Of a stretch of 64,000 nt of DNA, positions 26,487 to 36,763 are shown piece after piece (within the stretch, counting starts at the first letter, position 1; each line of letters begins with the position of its first letter). The notes under the pieces were generated by a model. The model saw nothing but the letters and a program-made list of their open reading frames with translations. It had not been told where the DNA came from and ran no database searches. The stretch comes from Gammaproteobacteria bacterium (GTDB lineage: Bacteria > Pseudomonadota > Gammaproteobacteria > Burkholderiales > Burkholderiaceae_D). The translations under genes and the position numbers were made by a program. The stretch is from the NCBI GenBank assembly GCA_903970185.1, contig CAJCIC010000042.1:1-64000 (forward strand), in the 5' to 3' direction.

Positions 26487-28019
26487 GTGCCCGTCCTGCG
26501 ATTTCCGGCCAGGTTTCCGCTGACGGCACTTTTTTCAGCTGCACTGGGGGTGCTCAATACCCTTGCGTTCTTCAACGACAACGCCTGGCCGCTTCAGATT
26601 GCAGTGCTTGCGGCACTGTTTGCGCTGGTCATGCGCACGCCAAGCGCGGCACGCGGCGCACGCGCGGGCTTCGCCTTCGGGCTCGGATGGTTCCTCTGCG
26701 GAATATCGTGGCTGTTCATCAGCATGCATACCTACGGCCTGTTGCCGGCATGGTTCGCTGCGCTTTGCACCTTCGGCTTTTGCTGCTACCTGTCGCTCTA
26801 TCCGGCGCTGGCCATGAGCCTTTTTGCGGCGCTCTTGCAGCGCGGCATGCCTGCTGGCCGGGCGCTTTTGCTCGCGCCGCTGCTTTTCACGCTGTCCGAA
26901 CTCTTGCGCAGCGTGGTGCTGACCGGATTCCCCTGGCTTGCCACGGGCTATGCTGAGGTCGGCGGCCCGCTTGCCGGATTCGCGCCGATCGCGGGGGTTT
27001 TTGGCGTGACGCTCGCAAGCGCCGGCTGTGCGGCAAGCGTGACTGCGCTTGGCATGCGCCGCACGCAGAGCCGGTTAAGACCGGTGGCGCTGGCTTGCCT
27101 TGTCGCCCTCATCGCAGGCGGTTTTGCGTGTTCGCACATCGACTTCACGCATGCCAGCGGGGCAACCGTTCGCGTCCGCCTGTTGCAGGGCAACGTTGCA
27201 CAGGCGATGAAATTCGATCGCGCAGAACTGCAGCGCACGATTGCCCTTTATTTCGGCTTGATCGAGCGTGCCCCAGCCGATCTCATCGTGCTGCCCGAGA
27301 CGGCGCTGCCGATCTTTTTCAATGACATCGATTCGAACGTGATCGAGCGCTTGCACCACGACGCGGTGACGCTTGACGCCTCGATTGCCGTTGGCGTGCC
27401 GATTGCCGATGGTCCAACGCGCTATACCAACAGCGTCGTCGTTTTCAGCAAGACGGAAACGAGGCTGTCACGCTACGACAAGTCCCACCTGGTACCCTTC
27501 GGGGAATTCGTGCCGCGCGGATTTCACTGGTTCGTGCACATGATGCAGATCCCGCTTGGCGATTTCACCGCCGGAGAACCGGACCAGCCGCCAGTCGCCC
27601 TTTCGAGCCAGGCGATCGGCTTTGACATCTGTTACGAAGACCTGTTCGGTGCGCAGATTGCACGCCAGGCGCGGAATTCAACGATGCTCGTCAACTTGAG
27701 CAATGTCGCGTGGTTTGGCGACTCGCTGGCGCTGCCCGAACACCTGCAGATCGCGCGCATGCGCGCCATCGAGACCGGGCGGCCGATGTTGCGCGCAACC
27801 AATACCGGCATGACCGCTGCAATCGATGCCCGCGGCCAGGTCATCGGCGTGCTTGCGCCATTTACTGCTGGCGAGCTCACCATCGACATCCAGCCGATGG
27901 CAGGCGAGACGCCGTATAGCCAGCTGCTTGACTGGCCGCTGTGGATATTGTGTGCGATGGGCGCAGTTCTGAGCTTCGCTTTTCTTGTGCGCGCAAATCG
28001 TGCGCGCAGGCTAAGCTAA
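26487..28019 (+). CDS. lnt: Apolipoprotein N-acyltransferase
   Basis: Lnt is an inner-membrane enzyme that adds the third acyl chain to lipoproteins. It is 510 aa with a GTG start 1 bp after corC. Eight or so hydrophobic segments fill residues 10-220. The C-terminal nitrilase domain has the catalytic triad: Glu in IVLPETALPIFF, Lys in YDKSHLVPFGEFVP and Cys in GFDICYEDLFG. A frame extension to 26454 would overlap corC and adds nothing conserved. Its substrates in this window include Pal and the OprM-type channel. Confidence 0.95.
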   Translation: MPVLRFPARFPLTALFSAALGVLNTLAFFNDNAWPLQIAVLAALFALVMRTPSAARGARAGFAFGLGWFLCGISWLFISMHTYGLLPAWFAALCTFGFCCYLSLYPALAMSLFAALLQRGMPAGRALLLAPLLFTLSELLRSVVLTGFPWLATGYAEVGGPLAGFAPIAGVFGVTLASAGCAASVTALGMRRTQSRLRPVALACLVALIAGGFACSHIDFTHASGATVRVRLLQGNVAQAMKFDRAELQRTIALYFGLIERAPADLIVLPETALPIFFNDIDSNVIERLHHDAVTLDASIAVGVPIADGPTRYTNSVVVFSKTETRLSRYDKSHLVPFGEFVPRGFHWFVHMMQIPLGDFTAGEPDQPPVALSSQAIGFDICYEDLFGAQIARQARNSTMLVNLSNVAWFGDSLALPEHLQIARMRAIETGRPMLRATNTGMTAAIDARGQVIGVLAPFTAGELTIDIQPMAGETPYSQLLDWPLWILCAMGAVLSFAFLVRANRARRLS

Positions 28020-28064
28020 AATGGCGGGTTTACCGTCACGCGCTTACCCATTGCCGCGCCACCC

Positions 28065-28982
28065 ATGCTGACCTTTCAAGAAACCATCCTGACGCTGCAG
28101 AAGTACTGGAGCGATCAGGGCTGTGCCCTTTTGCAGCCGATCGATCTGGAGGTCGGTGCCGGAACTTCGCACACGGCGACGTTCTTGCGGGCGCTTGGGC
28201 CCGAGCCCTGGCGCGCTGCCTACGTGCAGCCCTCGCGCCGCCCCAAGGATGGCCGCTTTGGTGAAAATCCCAATCGCTTGCACCAGCACCACCAGTTCCA
28301 GGTGGTGCTAAAGCCCGCGCCCGCCGATATCCTTGATCTCTACCTCGGCTCCCTCGTGGCCCTTGGCATCGACCCGAAAATCAACGACATCCGCTTTGTC
28401 GAGGACGACTGGGAAAATCCGACGCTTGGCGCTGCAGGCCTTGGCTGGGAAGTCTGGATGAACGGCATGGAAGTCACGCAGTTCACCTATTTCCAGAAGG
28501 TCGGCAGCCTGCCTTGCAAACCGATCACCGGAGAGATTACTTACGGGCTCGAGCGGGTTTCAATGTATCTGCAAGACATCGACAACATCTTCGATCTCGT
28601 CTACACGCGATGGCACGATGATTTCTCCGAGCACGTCCTGACCTATGGCGACGTGTTCCACCAAAACGAAGTCGAGCAGTCCCGCTTCAACTTCGAGGCA
28701 AGCTCGGTCGAACTGCTTCTTGGCCAGTTCGTGAATTCGGAAAATGAGGCCAAACGCCTGATGGCGGCAAGCCTGCCCTTGCCCGCTTACGAAGCCGTGC
28801 TGCGGGCCATCCACGCCTTCAACCTGCTCGACGCCCGCGGCGCAATCTCGGTCACCGAGCGCGCCGGCTATATCGAGCGCATCCGCGTGCTGGCCAAGAG
28901 CATCGCGCAGAGTTACTACGACGCGCGCGAGCTGCTTGGCTTTCCGATGTGTCGGCCAAGTGCCGATGGGGCAGCCGCATGA
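28065..28982 (+). CDS. glyQ: Glycine--tRNA ligase alpha subunit
   Basis: This is the catalytic alpha subunit of the bacterial alpha2beta2 glycyl-tRNA synthetase, 305 aa. The class II core is obvious from the start: [38 protein letters not shown], and [16 protein letters not shown]. It ends ...[16 protein letters not shown]. The glyS start overlaps its stop by 4 bp. A TAAAAT box occurs just before, at the lnt stop, but an independent promoter is uncertain. Confidence 0.98.
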   Translation: MLTFQETILTLQKYWSDQGCALLQPIDLEVGAGTSHTATFLRALGPEPWRAAYVQPSRRPKDGRFGENPNRLHQHHQFQVVLKPAPADILDLYLGSLVALGIDPKINDIRFVEDDWENPTLGAAGLGWEVWMNGMEVTQFTYFQKVGSLPCKPITGEITYGLERVSMYLQDIDNIFDLVYTRWHDDFSEHVLTYGDVFHQNEVEQSRFNFEASSVELLLGQFVNSENEAKRLMAASLPLPAYEAVLRAIHAFNLLDARGAISVTERAGYIERIRVLAKSIAQSYYDARELLGFPMCRPSADGAAA

Positions 28983-31081
28983 GCGAGCCGCTACTCATCG
29001 AATTGCTCACCGAGGAACTGCCACCCCGATCGCTTCGCGTCCTGGGCGAGGCGTTCGCCACGGGTCTTTTTTCTGCCCTGAAGGCGTGCGATCTGCTCGA
29101 TCCGGACGCGACGCGCAAAGCCTTCGCAACACCCAGGCGCCTTGCTGCCCTGATCACGGGTGTGCGCGCCAAGGCGCCCTCAAAAAGCGTCCGGGAAAAG
29201 GTCCTGCCGGTTGCGATCGCCTTTGATGCCGATGGCAAGGCGACGCCGGTGTTGCTCAAAAAGCTCGCAGCGCTGGGCATTGCGGCAGAGCAGATTGATC
29301 ATCTCGAGCGTGCCGCCGACGGCAAGGCCGACGCTCTCTTCCTCACGCGCGAGATCAGTGGCCAGACGCTTGCGGATGCGCTTGACGGCATCCTGCAGAA
29401 AACCCTAGCGGGACTGCCGATTGCGAAGATGATGTCCTACCAGGTCGAGCCGGGGACGGCAAACGAGCGCACCGTGCAATTTGCCCGCCCGGCCCACGGC
29501 CTCGTCGCGATCCACGGCGAGCTTCTGGTTGAGGCAAGCATTCTTGGTCTTGCCGCGACCCGCGAAACCCTTGGCCATCGCTTCATGTCAAGGGGACCGA
29601 TTGTCCTTTCCCATGCCAGCAGCTACGAGGCGCAGCTGCTTGAGCACTTTGTCATCGCCTCCTTTGACACGCGTCGGGAGAAGATCGCCGCCCTGGTCGA
29701 CAAGGCCCGGGGCGATCTGAGCGCGATCGCACCCGAGGCCTTGCTTAACGAAGTCACGGCGCTGGTGGAATGGCCGGTGATCTACCGCGGCAGCTTCGAG
29801 CGCGAATTTCTCGAAGTGCCGCAGGAATGCCTGGTCTTGACCATGCAGCTCAACCAGAAATACTTTGCATTGACCGATGCCGCGGGCAGGATGGCCGAGC
29901 ACTTCCTGCTCGTCTCCAACCTCGCCACCGATAATCCCGCGGCCATCATCAAGGGCAACGAACGCGTCCTGCGCGCGCGCCTTGCAGATGCCAAGTTCTT
30001 CTTCGACCAGGACAAGAAGCGTCGACTCGCGTCTCGGCGCGAAGCACTCGAGAAGGTCGCCTACTTCAGGAAACTGGGCAGTCTTCTGGATCGTTCCTAC
30101 CGCATCGAGAAGCTGGCGATTCTGATCGCTGGGGCATTGGCTGCGGATGTGCCGCGGGTGGCTCGCGCCGCGGGGCTTTCCAAGGCTGACCTGACCACCG
30201 ACATGGTCGGCGAATTTCCTGAACTGCAAGGCATCATGGGCCGCTACTACGCACTATCCGACGGCGAAGACGACGCCGTCGCAAATGCCATTAGCGAGCA
30301 CTATCGTCCGCGTTTTGCCACCGATGAATTGCCGCAGTCGACAATTGCGATCTGCGTCGCCATGGCCGACAAGATGGAAAGCCTGGTCGGGCTTTTTGCG
30401 GTTGGCGAAGTGCCCAGTGGAGAACGCGATCCGCACGGCCTGCGCAGGCAGGCCCTCGGGGTTCTCAGAATCCTGATGGACCGCCACATCGGCATCGAAC
30501 TCGAGCAGCTCTTCTCATTTGCGCTGTCCGCGTTTGACGGATCGCTGCCGCCTGCGGAGCTCGACGCAGTGAAAGGACCCCTTGCTGATTTCGTCTACGA
30601 ACGCCTGCGCGGCCTCTTGCGCGAACGCGGCTCAAGCACCACCACCATCGATGCGGTTCTAAGCTTGAGGCCTTCCCGCATCGACCAGGTACCCGCCCTT
30701 CTTCGTGCCGTTGCCGCCTTCGGCGCTCTGCCCGAAGCGCCCAGCCTTGCCGCGGCCAACAAGCGCATCGGCAATATTCTCAAGAAGAATGATGCCGTGC
30801 GCACCGTGCTTGATCGTGCCAGGTTGGTCGAGCCTGCCGAACGCGTCCTTGGCGATGCACTGGATGCCATCGCCCCGACCGTGGACGGGCAGTTTGAAAG
30901 CGGCGACTATACCGGCATGCTGAAAAGCCTTGCCAGCCTGAAGGCACCGGTCGACCAATTCTTCGCGGACGTGATGGTCATGACAGACGACGAGGCCCTT
31001 CGCAACAACCGCCTCGCGCTCCTTTTCGAACTGCAGCGGCTGATGAATCGCATCGCTGATCTTTCGATGCTTGCCGCCTGA
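28979..31081 (+). CDS. glyS: Glycine--tRNA ligase beta subunit
   Basis: The beta subunit, 700 aa, binds tRNA-Gly. Its family opening [15 protein letters not shown] is at residues 5-19. Other conserved parts are FPKTM-region equivalent [38 protein letters not shown], an HD-like domain segment [17 protein letters not shown], and a C-terminal anticodon-binding-like helical domain ([20 protein letters not shown]). The ATG at 28979 is in an ATGA overlap with glyQ; an in-frame upstream start at 28949 would lie inside glyQ. Confidence 0.98.
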   Translation: MSEPLLIELLTEELPPRSLRVLGEAFATGLFSALKACDLLDPDATRKAFATPRRLAALITGVRAKAPSKSVREKVLPVAIAFDADGKATPVLLKKLAALGIAAEQIDHLERAADGKADALFLTREISGQTLADALDGILQKTLAGLPIAKMMSYQVEPGTANERTVQFARPAHGLVAIHGELLVEASILGLAATRETLGHRFMSRGPIVLSHASSYEAQLLEHFVIASFDTRREKIAALVDKARGDLSAIAPEALLNEVTALVEWPVIYRGSFEREFLEVPQECLVLTMQLNQKYFALTDAAGRMAEHFLLVSNLATDNPAAIIKGNERVLRARLADAKFFFDQDKKRRLASRREALEKVAYFRKLGSLLDRSYRIEKLAILIAGALAADVPRVARAAGLSKADLTTDMVGEFPELQGIMGRYYALSDGEDDAVANAISEHYRPRFATDELPQSTIAICVAMADKMESLVGLFAVGEVPSGERDPHGLRRQALGVLRILMDRHIGIELEQLFSFALSAFDGSLPPAELDAVKGPLADFVYERLRGLLRERGSSTTTIDAVLSLRPSRIDQVPALLRAVAAFGALPEAPSLAAANKRIGNILKKNDAVRTVLDRARLVEPAERVLGDALDAIAPTVDGQFESGDYTGMLKSLASLKAPVDQFFADVMVMTDDEALRNNRLALLFELQRLMNRIADLSMLAA

Positions 31082-31083
31082 CG

Positions 31084-31629
31084 ATGAAGCTCGTGATTCT
31101 CGACCGTGACGGTGTCATCAACGAAGACAGCGACGCGTATATCAAGTCGCCCGAGGAGTGGCAGCCGATCGCGGGCAGCCTCGAGGCCATCGCGCGGCTG
31201 AACCAGAGCGGCTTTCGCGTCGTTGTTGCCACCAACCAGAGCGGGCTTGGCCGCGGCCTGTTCGACATGAGTGCGCTAAACGCCATGCATGCCAAAATGC
31301 ATCGCGCCCTGGCGAGCGTTGGCGGCAAGGTCGATGCCGTGTTCGTCTGCCCGCATACGCCTGATGAAGCCTGCTCCTGCCGCAAGCCCCTGCCAGGACT
31401 TTTCGAGCAGATTGCAAAGCGCTATGACATCGATCTTGCGCACACGCCGATGGTCGGCGATTCTCATCGCGATCTTGCCGCCGGGGTTGCTGCCGGCTGT
31501 ACAGTGATTCTGGTGCGCACCGGCAAAGGCGCGGCGACAGAAAAACGCGACGACCTGCCCGCTGGCACGCCGGTGTTCGACAATCTCGCAGCTGCCGTCG
31601 ACTTCATCGCGACCGAGCCTCGCTTGTGA
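31084..31629 (+). CDS. gmhB: D-glycero-beta-D-manno-heptose-1,7-bisphosphate 7-phosphatase
   Basis: This HAD-superfamily phosphatase of the ADP-heptose pathway for LPS core is 181 aa. The HAD motif I is at the N-terminus (VILDRDGVINEDSDAYI), followed by VVATNQSGLGRGLF, a zinc-binding Cys/His set (CPHTPDEACSCRKP), and motif IV (MVGDSHRDLAAGVAAG). It starts 2 bp after glyS, and its stop overlaps the plsC start. Histidinol-phosphatase-like paralogues share the fold, but the zinc loop and neighbourhood favour GmhB. Confidence 0.94.
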   Translation: MKLVILDRDGVINEDSDAYIKSPEEWQPIAGSLEAIARLNQSGFRVVVATNQSGLGRGLFDMSALNAMHAKMHRALASVGGKVDAVFVCPHTPDEACSCRKPLPGLFEQIAKRYDIDLAHTPMVGDSHRDLAAGVAAGCTVILVRTGKGAATEKRDDLPAGTPVFDNLAAAVDFIATEPRL

Positions 31630-32375
31630 CCGTGTCAACCCTTCGCGCCTGGCTGTTTTTCCTGATCGAGCTGGTCACGGTGATTCCGGTGGCGCTGGGA
31701 TGTCTTGTGCTTGCGCCGTTGCCCTTGCACCTGCGTTACAGCTGGACCATCCTCTGGCCGCGCGTCGTAATCTGGGCCGGGCGCGTCGTGTGCGGCATGC
31801 GCTACGAGGTGATCGGCATGGAGAACCTGCCAAACGGCCCGTGCGTTCTCTTGCCCAAGCACCAGTCGACGTGGGAGACCATGTTCTTCCCGACCATCAT
31901 GCCGCGCGAGCTGTGCTTCGTCTACAAGCGCGAGCTCCACTGGGTGCCGTTTTTTGGCTGGGGCATCAAGCTCCTGCGCATGGTGTCAATCGATCGCAAG
32001 AAGGGCACCGACGCCTTCGAAAGCGTCGTGCGCCAGGGCACGCAACGGTTGCAGGAGGGCCGCTGGATCATCATGTTTCCCGAGGGCACGCGCACGCCGG
32101 TGGGCAAGAGAGGACGATACAAGTCAGGCGGCTCGCGCCTGGCTTTGCGCCTTGGCGTACCCGTGGTGCCGATCGCGCACAACGCGGGCGAGCTTTGGCC
32201 GCGCAAGAAACTTCCCCAGCGCCCGGGATTGATCACGGTCTCGATCGGGCCGCCGATTGCTTCAGCAGGTCGCACCGCCGAGCAGATCATGAGCGAGGTA
32301 GAATCGTGGATAGAAAGTGAAATGCGACGCATCAGCCCGCATGCCTATGCCGACGAGAGCCCGACGCCTGTTTGA
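31626..32375 (+). CDS. plsC: 1-acyl-sn-glycerol-3-phosphate acyltransferase
   Basis: This inner-membrane acyltransferase makes phosphatidic acid, 249 aa. It starts with GTG in a GTGA overlap with gmhB. An N-terminal hydrophobic segment (LFFLIELVTVIPVALGCLVL) precedes the acyltransferase motifs. The first motif reads KHQSTWETMFF, so the usual H-x4-D is H-x4-E. The second block is FPEGTRTPVGKRGRYKSGGS, and VPVVPIAHNAGELW follows. The H-x4-E form is, as far as I recall, found in betaproteobacterial PlsC homologues, so it need not mean loss of activity. Confidence 0.92.
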   Translation: MTVSTLRAWLFFLIELVTVIPVALGCLVLAPLPLHLRYSWTILWPRVVIWAGRVVCGMRYEVIGMENLPNGPCVLLPKHQSTWETMFFPTIMPRELCFVYKRELHWVPFFGWGIKLLRMVSIDRKKGTDAFESVVRQGTQRLQEGRWIIMFPEGTRTPVGKRGRYKSGGSRLALRLGVPVVPIAHNAGELWPRKKLPQRPGLITVSIGPPIASAGRTAEQIMSEVESWIESEMRRISPHAYADESPTPV

Positions 32376-33171
32376 CCAGCTCGCCTTGCAGTTCGAGCTG
32401 CCCTTCTTTTCGGCAGCACCGGCTGCCGAACCCCGTGTTGCCGACAAGAAGCGCCTGATCCAGTTCGGCGCCCAGGTGGTGTCGTACCGCCTGAAACGCT
32501 CGCGCCGCAAGAGCATCGGCTTTGTCATCGACGAGGAGGGACTCGTCGTCACGGCGCCGCGCTGGGTCAGCCTGGCTGACATCGACCTGGCGCTCAAGGA
32601 AAAGCAGCGCTGGATCCTTGTCAACCTGCACGAAATGGGTGAGCGCCGCCGCGCCACGCCGCACGTGTCATGGCAAGAGGGCGGGCGCGTGCCTTACCTC
32701 GGCGTTTCGCTCGCGCTTTGCATGGCGCCCCGTGGCGTGCGCGGGCGCGATGCCGTCGTGCTCGATCTCGAGGCCGCGACCTTGACCGTGTCGCTGCCGC
32801 CCGACGCCGGGCCGAAACAGCTGCGCGACCGCGTGCAGGGCTGGTTGCAAGCCGAGGCGCGGCGGATTTTCGCCGAACGCAGCGCCATCTTCGCCAAGCG
32901 CCTGGGCGTGACGCCCAAGGGGTTGCGGCTGTCTTCGGCAAAAACCCGCTGGGGCAGCTGCAGCGCTGACGGCAAGATCCTGCTCAACTGGCGTCTCGTG
33001 CACTTTCCGATGTCATCGATTGACTATGTCGTGGCCCATGAGCTTGCCCATCTGCGGGAAATGAATCACGGGCCACGCTTTTGGCAGACGGTGGGTGAGA
33101 TCCTGCCGGGATTTGAGAGCGCCCGTGCCCATCTGGCCGAGCCGCCCGCAGAGCTCTTGCCGGTCCTCTAG
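32341..33171 (+). CDS. YgjP-like M48-type zinc metalloprotease (DUF45)
   Basis: This 276-aa soluble protein has an N-terminal beta-rich domain (VVSYRLKRSRRKSIGFVIDEEGL is its start) and a C-terminal metallopeptidase domain with the zinc motif HELAHLREMNH followed by GPRFWQTVGEILP, preceded by the family block SSAKTRWGSCSADGKILLNW. That pattern defines the YgjP/DUF45 (SprT-like M48) family. The start is uncertain: ATG codons at 32341 and 32347 both overlap plsC, and 32317 is also in frame. No function is well established for this family. Confidence 0.85.
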   Translation: MPMPTRARRLFDQLALQFELPFFSAAPAAEPRVADKKRLIQFGAQVVSYRLKRSRRKSIGFVIDEEGLVVTAPRWVSLADIDLALKEKQRWILVNLHEMGERRRATPHVSWQEGGRVPYLGVSLALCMAPRGVRGRDAVVLDLEAATLTVSLPPDAGPKQLRDRVQGWLQAEARRIFAERSAIFAKRLGVTPKGLRLSSAKTRWGSCSADGKILLNWRLVHFPMSSIDYVVAHELAHLREMNHGPRFWQTVGEILPGFESARAHLAEPPAELLPVL

Positions 33172-33208
33172 TCGCGTGCTCAACCCGTCACCATCAAGGA
33201 CAACTTAA

Positions 33209-33610
33209 ATGAAAATGCTCCATACCATGTTGCGCGTGGGTGACCTCAAGCGCTCGATTGACTTCTACACCCAGGCGCTTGGCATGCAGCTGCTGCGGAC
33301 CAACGACCGGCCAGAACAGAAATACACCCTCGCCTTTGTGGGCTATGGCGCGGGCAATGCGGGTGGCGAGGCCGAACTCGAATTGACCTACAACTATGGC
33401 GTCGATCACTATGACCTTGGCAGTGCCTATGGTCACGTCGCATTGCGCGTCGACGATATCTACGCCACCTGCGATTCGATTCGCAAGCAAGGCGCCAAGA
33501 TCACGCGCGAACCGGGCCCGGTCAAGGGCGGCAGCACGGTCATCGCCTTCGTCGAGGATCCCGACGGCTACAAGATCGAACTGATCGAACGTCCGGACGC
33601 TTTGGCATAG
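33209..33610 (+). CDS. gloA: Lactoylglutathione lyase (glyoxalase I)
   Basis: GloA is a metal-dependent enzyme of methylglyoxal detoxification, 133 aa with two beta-alpha-beta-beta-beta modules. Module one is [21 protein letters not shown] ending with the metal Glu of [12 protein letters not shown] (shown as two parts: [11 protein letters not shown] and EAELELTYN). Module two begins [15 protein letters not shown] and ends [15 protein letters not shown]. An AAGGAC Shine-Dalgarno precedes the ATG. The last 43 bp overlap, tail to tail, the end of rsmA on the other strand. Confidence 0.95.
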   Translation: MKMLHTMLRVGDLKRSIDFYTQALGMQLLRTNDRPEQKYTLAFVGYGAGNAGGEAELELTYNYGVDHYDLGSAYGHVALRVDDIYATCDSIRKQGAKITREPGPVKGGSTVIAFVEDPDGYKIELIERPDALA

Positions 33611-34398
33611 GCGGCAATGCGGTTGGCGTAGTCGACGTAGGCCACCGCGCTGATATCCTCGGCGCGCGCCGTAGGCGCGATGCCGGCTTCTTCGAGACCG
33701 ACCATCAAGGCATGGCGCTCAAGTGTATTGCGCAGCATTTTGCGCCGCTGGGAAAAGGCTTTCTTGACGACGCTTGCGAAAATGTCGTGATCGACAATGC
33801 GCGAGGCCAGCGTCGAGTCGGGCGTCATGCGCACCACGGAAGAGACGACCCTCGGTGCCGGCTCAAATGACTCGGGCGCGACATCAAACAGGTGCTCCAT
33901 GCGATAGTGGACCTGGAGCATGACCGAAAGCCGGCCAAACGCGCTGTCGCCTGCAGATGCCGTCATGCGCTCGATGACCTCCCGCTGCAACATGAAATGC
34001 TGGTCGCGCACCCGAGGTGCAAAGCCGATCAGGAAGAACAACAGCGGCGAGGAAATATTGTAGGGAAGATTGCCGATCAGGCGCAGCTTCTCGCCCTCCT
34101 TGCACAATGCGGCGAAATCGAATCCAAGGGCGTCTGCCTGGTGCAGCACGATGCGCCCTTGCATCTCGCCTCGCGCCATGCGCCCCGCCAGATCGCGGTC
34201 GAGCTCAACCACGTGCAAGGGGCTGCCACCCGCCGCGGCGCGGGCCTCGATGAGCGGTCCGGTCAGTGCGCCAAGGCCCGGGCCGATTTCCACGACGCAG
34301 TCCTTCCCGTCAAGGCCGATCGCAGCCACGATGGCGTCAATCACGCTTCGGTCGACAAGAAAATTCTGCCCGAAACGCTTTCTTGCGACGTGCTTCAC
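33568..34398 (-). CDS. rsmA: 16S rRNA (A1518/A1519-N6)-dimethyltransferase
   Basis: KsgA/RsmA dimethylates two adjacent adenosines near the 3' end of 16S rRNA, 276 aa. It opens [20 protein letters not shown], then the SAM motif [29 protein letters not shown], and the catalytic [14 protein letters not shown]. The ATG at 34398 overlaps the pdxA stop by 4 bp. Its last codons (ending SISSIL) run 43 bp into the convergent gloA gene. It is last in the lptD-surA-pdxA-rsmA operon. Confidence 0.97.
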   Translation of the reverse strand: MKHVARKRFGQNFLVDRSVIDAIVAAIGLDGKDCVVEIGPGLGALTGPLIEARAAAGGSPLHVVELDRDLAGRMARGEMQGRIVLHQADALGFDFAALCKEGEKLRLIGNLPYNISSPLLFFLIGFAPRVRDQHFMLQREVIERMTASAGDSAFGRLSVMLQVHYRMEHLFDVAPESFEPAPRVVSSVVRMTPDSTLASRIVDHDIFASVVKKAFSQRRKMLRNTLERHALMVGLEEAGIAPTARAEDISAVAYVDYANRIAAYAKASGRSISSIL

Positions 34399-35390
34399 GC
34401 CGCCTGTGCCCGCGCGAAGTGCATCTCAAGCGCGAATTCGATGGCAGCACGCATGCTGCCGGCATCGGCCTTGCCCGATGCGGCGAGGTCAAGCGCCGTG
34501 CCGTGATCAACCGAGGTGCGGATGATCGGAAGGCCGAGCGTGACGTTAACCCCTTTTCCAAAGCTTGCGTATTTGAGGGTGGGCAGGCCCTGGTCGTGAT
34601 ACATGGCCAGCACGGCATCACAGCCGGCCAGATATTTCTGCTGAAACAGCGTATCCGCAGGCAACGGACCCCTGACGCTGAAGCCTTCCTCCTGCAGCCG
34701 GTCGATGACGGGCGTGATGACTTCGATTTCTTCCCTGCCAAGAACGCCCGACTCGCCGGCATGCGGATTAAGTCCGGCGACGAGAACACGCGGGTCGGAA
34801 ATGCCAAACCAGGCGACGAGATCGTGCAACAGAATGCGCAGCGTGCGCTCGAGCGACGCCTGCGTGATGGCGGCCGGAACATCGGAGAGCGCCAGATGCG
34901 TGGTGGCAAGCGCGACGCGCATGCCGCCGCCTGCAAGCATCATCACCACGTGCGCTACGCCAAGACGTTGGGCGAAGTACTCGGTATGTCCGGAAAATGC
35001 GATGCCGGCCTGATTGATCACGCTCTTTTGCAAGGGCGCCGTGACGACGGCAGCAAATTCGCCGCTAGCCGCGCCATCGATGGCAATATCGAGCATCCTG
35101 AGCACGGCGGGCACATTGGCGCCTTCAAGGATCCCAGGTGTGCTTGCGCTTGCGAGAGGAACATCAATGACTTCGAGTGCGCCCGACTTCGGTTCGACAT
35201 CGCGCCCGTAGGCTATCAGTTCGATGCGACCCAAAGCACGCTTGACAAGCAGGTCGAAGTCGCCAATCAGGACCGGTCGACAACGCGCAAGCAACGCCGT
35301 GGCGCAAAATGCCGCGACCGATATTTCAGGGCCGATGCCGGCCGGCTCGCCAGTGGTAATTGCGATGCGCGGACGCGCGCGCTCGACCAT
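34395..35390 (-). CDS. pdxA: 4-hydroxythreonine-4-phosphate dehydrogenase
   Basis: PdxA is an NAD-dependent enzyme of pyridoxal 5'-phosphate synthesis, 331 aa. The family start [16 protein letters not shown] is near the N-terminus. Metal-binding His residues are seen in [10 protein letters not shown], in [10 protein letters not shown], and in [13 protein letters not shown]. The surA stop is 5 bp upstream and the rsmA start overlaps its stop. This placement between surA and rsmA is conserved in proteobacteria. Confidence 0.97.
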   Translation of the reverse strand: MVERARPRIAITTGEPAGIGPEISVAAFCATALLARCRPVLIGDFDLLVKRALGRIELIAYGRDVEPKSGALEVIDVPLASASTPGILEGANVPAVLRMLDIAIDGAASGEFAAVVTAPLQKSVINQAGIAFSGHTEYFAQRLGVAHVVMMLAGGGMRVALATTHLALSDVPAAITQASLERTLRILLHDLVAWFGISDPRVLVAGLNPHAGESGVLGREEIEVITPVIDRLQEEGFSVRGPLPADTLFQQKYLAGCDAVLAMYHDQGLPTLKYASFGKGVNVTLGLPIIRTSVDHGTALDLAASGKADAGSMRAAIEFALEMHFARAQAA

Positions 35391-35395
35391 ACCCG

Positions 35396-36757
35396 TTAGG
35401 CGTGGCTGTCGAGCAGGCGAATTTCCACGTAAGCCTCGTCACGCACGCTGCGCACCCAGTCCTGGTAGGCCTCATCGAGCTTGCGATCGTGAATCGCCTG
35501 GCGCGCGAGCAGGCGCACCCGTTCTTCCGGCACGTCCTGCATGCGCCGGCCGAGCACCTGGATCAGGTGCACGCCAAATTGCGTCTCCACCGGATCACTG
35601 ATTTCGCCGACCTTGAGCGAGTTCATGGCGCGCTCGAATTCAGGCACGGTATCGCCCGGGAAAATCTCGCCCAGATCGCCACCCTTGCTTGATGAGCCGT
35701 CAGCCGAATACGTCCTCGCCATGTCCTCGAATTTGGCCTTGCCCGACTCGATGCGCTGCTTGATCTCCATGAGCCGCGCCTTGGCCTGCGCTTCGGTCGT
35801 GACTTCGTTGACGCGAATCAGGATATGGCGCGCGTGCGTTTGCATGACCGGCGCGATGTTGAGGTTCTTGCCCAACGCCGCGTTGCGCTTGCCGATCAGC
35901 TTGAGCACGTGAAATCCGTTGGGGCTTTTCACGGGCTTTGAGACATCGCCAATGCTAAGCGCTGAAACAGCATCGACGAACACCTGCGGATAGCGCTCGG
36001 CCGGGCGCCAACCCAGATCACCACCGGTCAGTGCGTCAGGGGCGTTGGAATAGGTCACGGCAAGCTTGGTGAAGTCGGAGCCCGAGGTGGCTTGCTTGTA
36101 GACCTCGTCGGCCTTGGCACGGGCCGCCTCGATCTGCTCGGAGGAGGCCTGCTCGGGCGTTCTGATCAGAATCTGGGCGATGTCGAGTTCCTGGCTGCCT
36201 GGCGTGCCGCCGCCCTGAAGCGCAAGGAAGTTGTCGATTTCGCCTTCACTGACCTGGATGTTGCTGTCGACCTCGCGCTCGCGCAGCCGGTTCATGATGA
36301 TTTCGTTGCGCACGTCCTCCCGGAAGGCGTAATAGGACGTGCCATCGGCAACGACGCGATCGTGAAAGGCCGCAAGCGACACCTTGCTTTGCTGGGCCAT
36401 CGAGGCGATCGAGCGGTCGACCGCAAAATCGTCGACGCGAATGCCTTCTTCACGCGCCTCCTGCAGCTGCGCGCGCTCGTCAATGAGCCGGTCAAGGACC
36501 TGGCGATTGAGCACATCTACCGGGGGCAAGGCGGTGCCCTGGCGCTGCAATCCGCGCTCGACCGCATTGACGCGAGCGCGCAACTCGTTGCGGGTGATGA
36601 CCTCGTTATTCACGATGGCGACGATTTCATCAGCCACCGGCGACGAATTTGACGCCGGGGCCGATAGCGTCTTGGTCAATTGCGTTTGCGCCATCAAGGC
36701 ATCGGGCGTTGTGCTGACGAGGGCAACAAGGAGAAATCCGGAAAATAGGTGCTTCAT
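35396..36757 (-). CDS. surA: Periplasmic chaperone/peptidyl-prolyl isomerase SurA
   Basis: SurA escorts outer-membrane proteins such as LptD through the periplasm, 453 aa. It has a signal peptide ([22 protein letters not shown]), an N-terminal chaperone domain (VDEIV-like [18 protein letters not shown]), and two parvulin domains ([20 protein letters not shown] ... [14 protein letters not shown]; and [18 protein letters not shown] ... [17 protein letters not shown]). It follows lptD by 6 bp, so client and chaperone are made together. Confidence 0.96.
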   Translation of the reverse strand: MKHLFSGFLLVALVSTTPDALMAQTQLTKTLSAPASNSSPVADEIVAIVNNEVITRNELRARVNAVERGLQRQGTALPPVDVLNRQVLDRLIDERAQLQEAREEGIRVDDFAVDRSIASMAQQSKVSLAAFHDRVVADGTSYYAFREDVRNEIIMNRLREREVDSNIQVSEGEIDNFLALQGGGTPGSQELDIAQILIRTPEQASSEQIEAARAKADEVYKQATSGSDFTKLAVTYSNAPDALTGGDLGWRPAERYPQVFVDAVSALSIGDVSKPVKSPNGFHVLKLIGKRNAALGKNLNIAPVMQTHARHILIRVNEVTTEAQAKARLMEIKQRIESGKAKFEDMARTYSADGSSSKGGDLGEIFPGDTVPEFERAMNSLKVGEISDPVETQFGVHLIQVLGRRMQDVPEERVRLLARQAIHDRKLDEAYQDWVRSVRDEAYVEIRLLDSHA

Positions 36758-36763
36758 GCTCGT

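Noticed and set aside
34266-35399. 377-codon plus-strand frame across rsmA and pdxA
   Set aside because: Antisense to two well-defined genes; translation lacks any family pattern.
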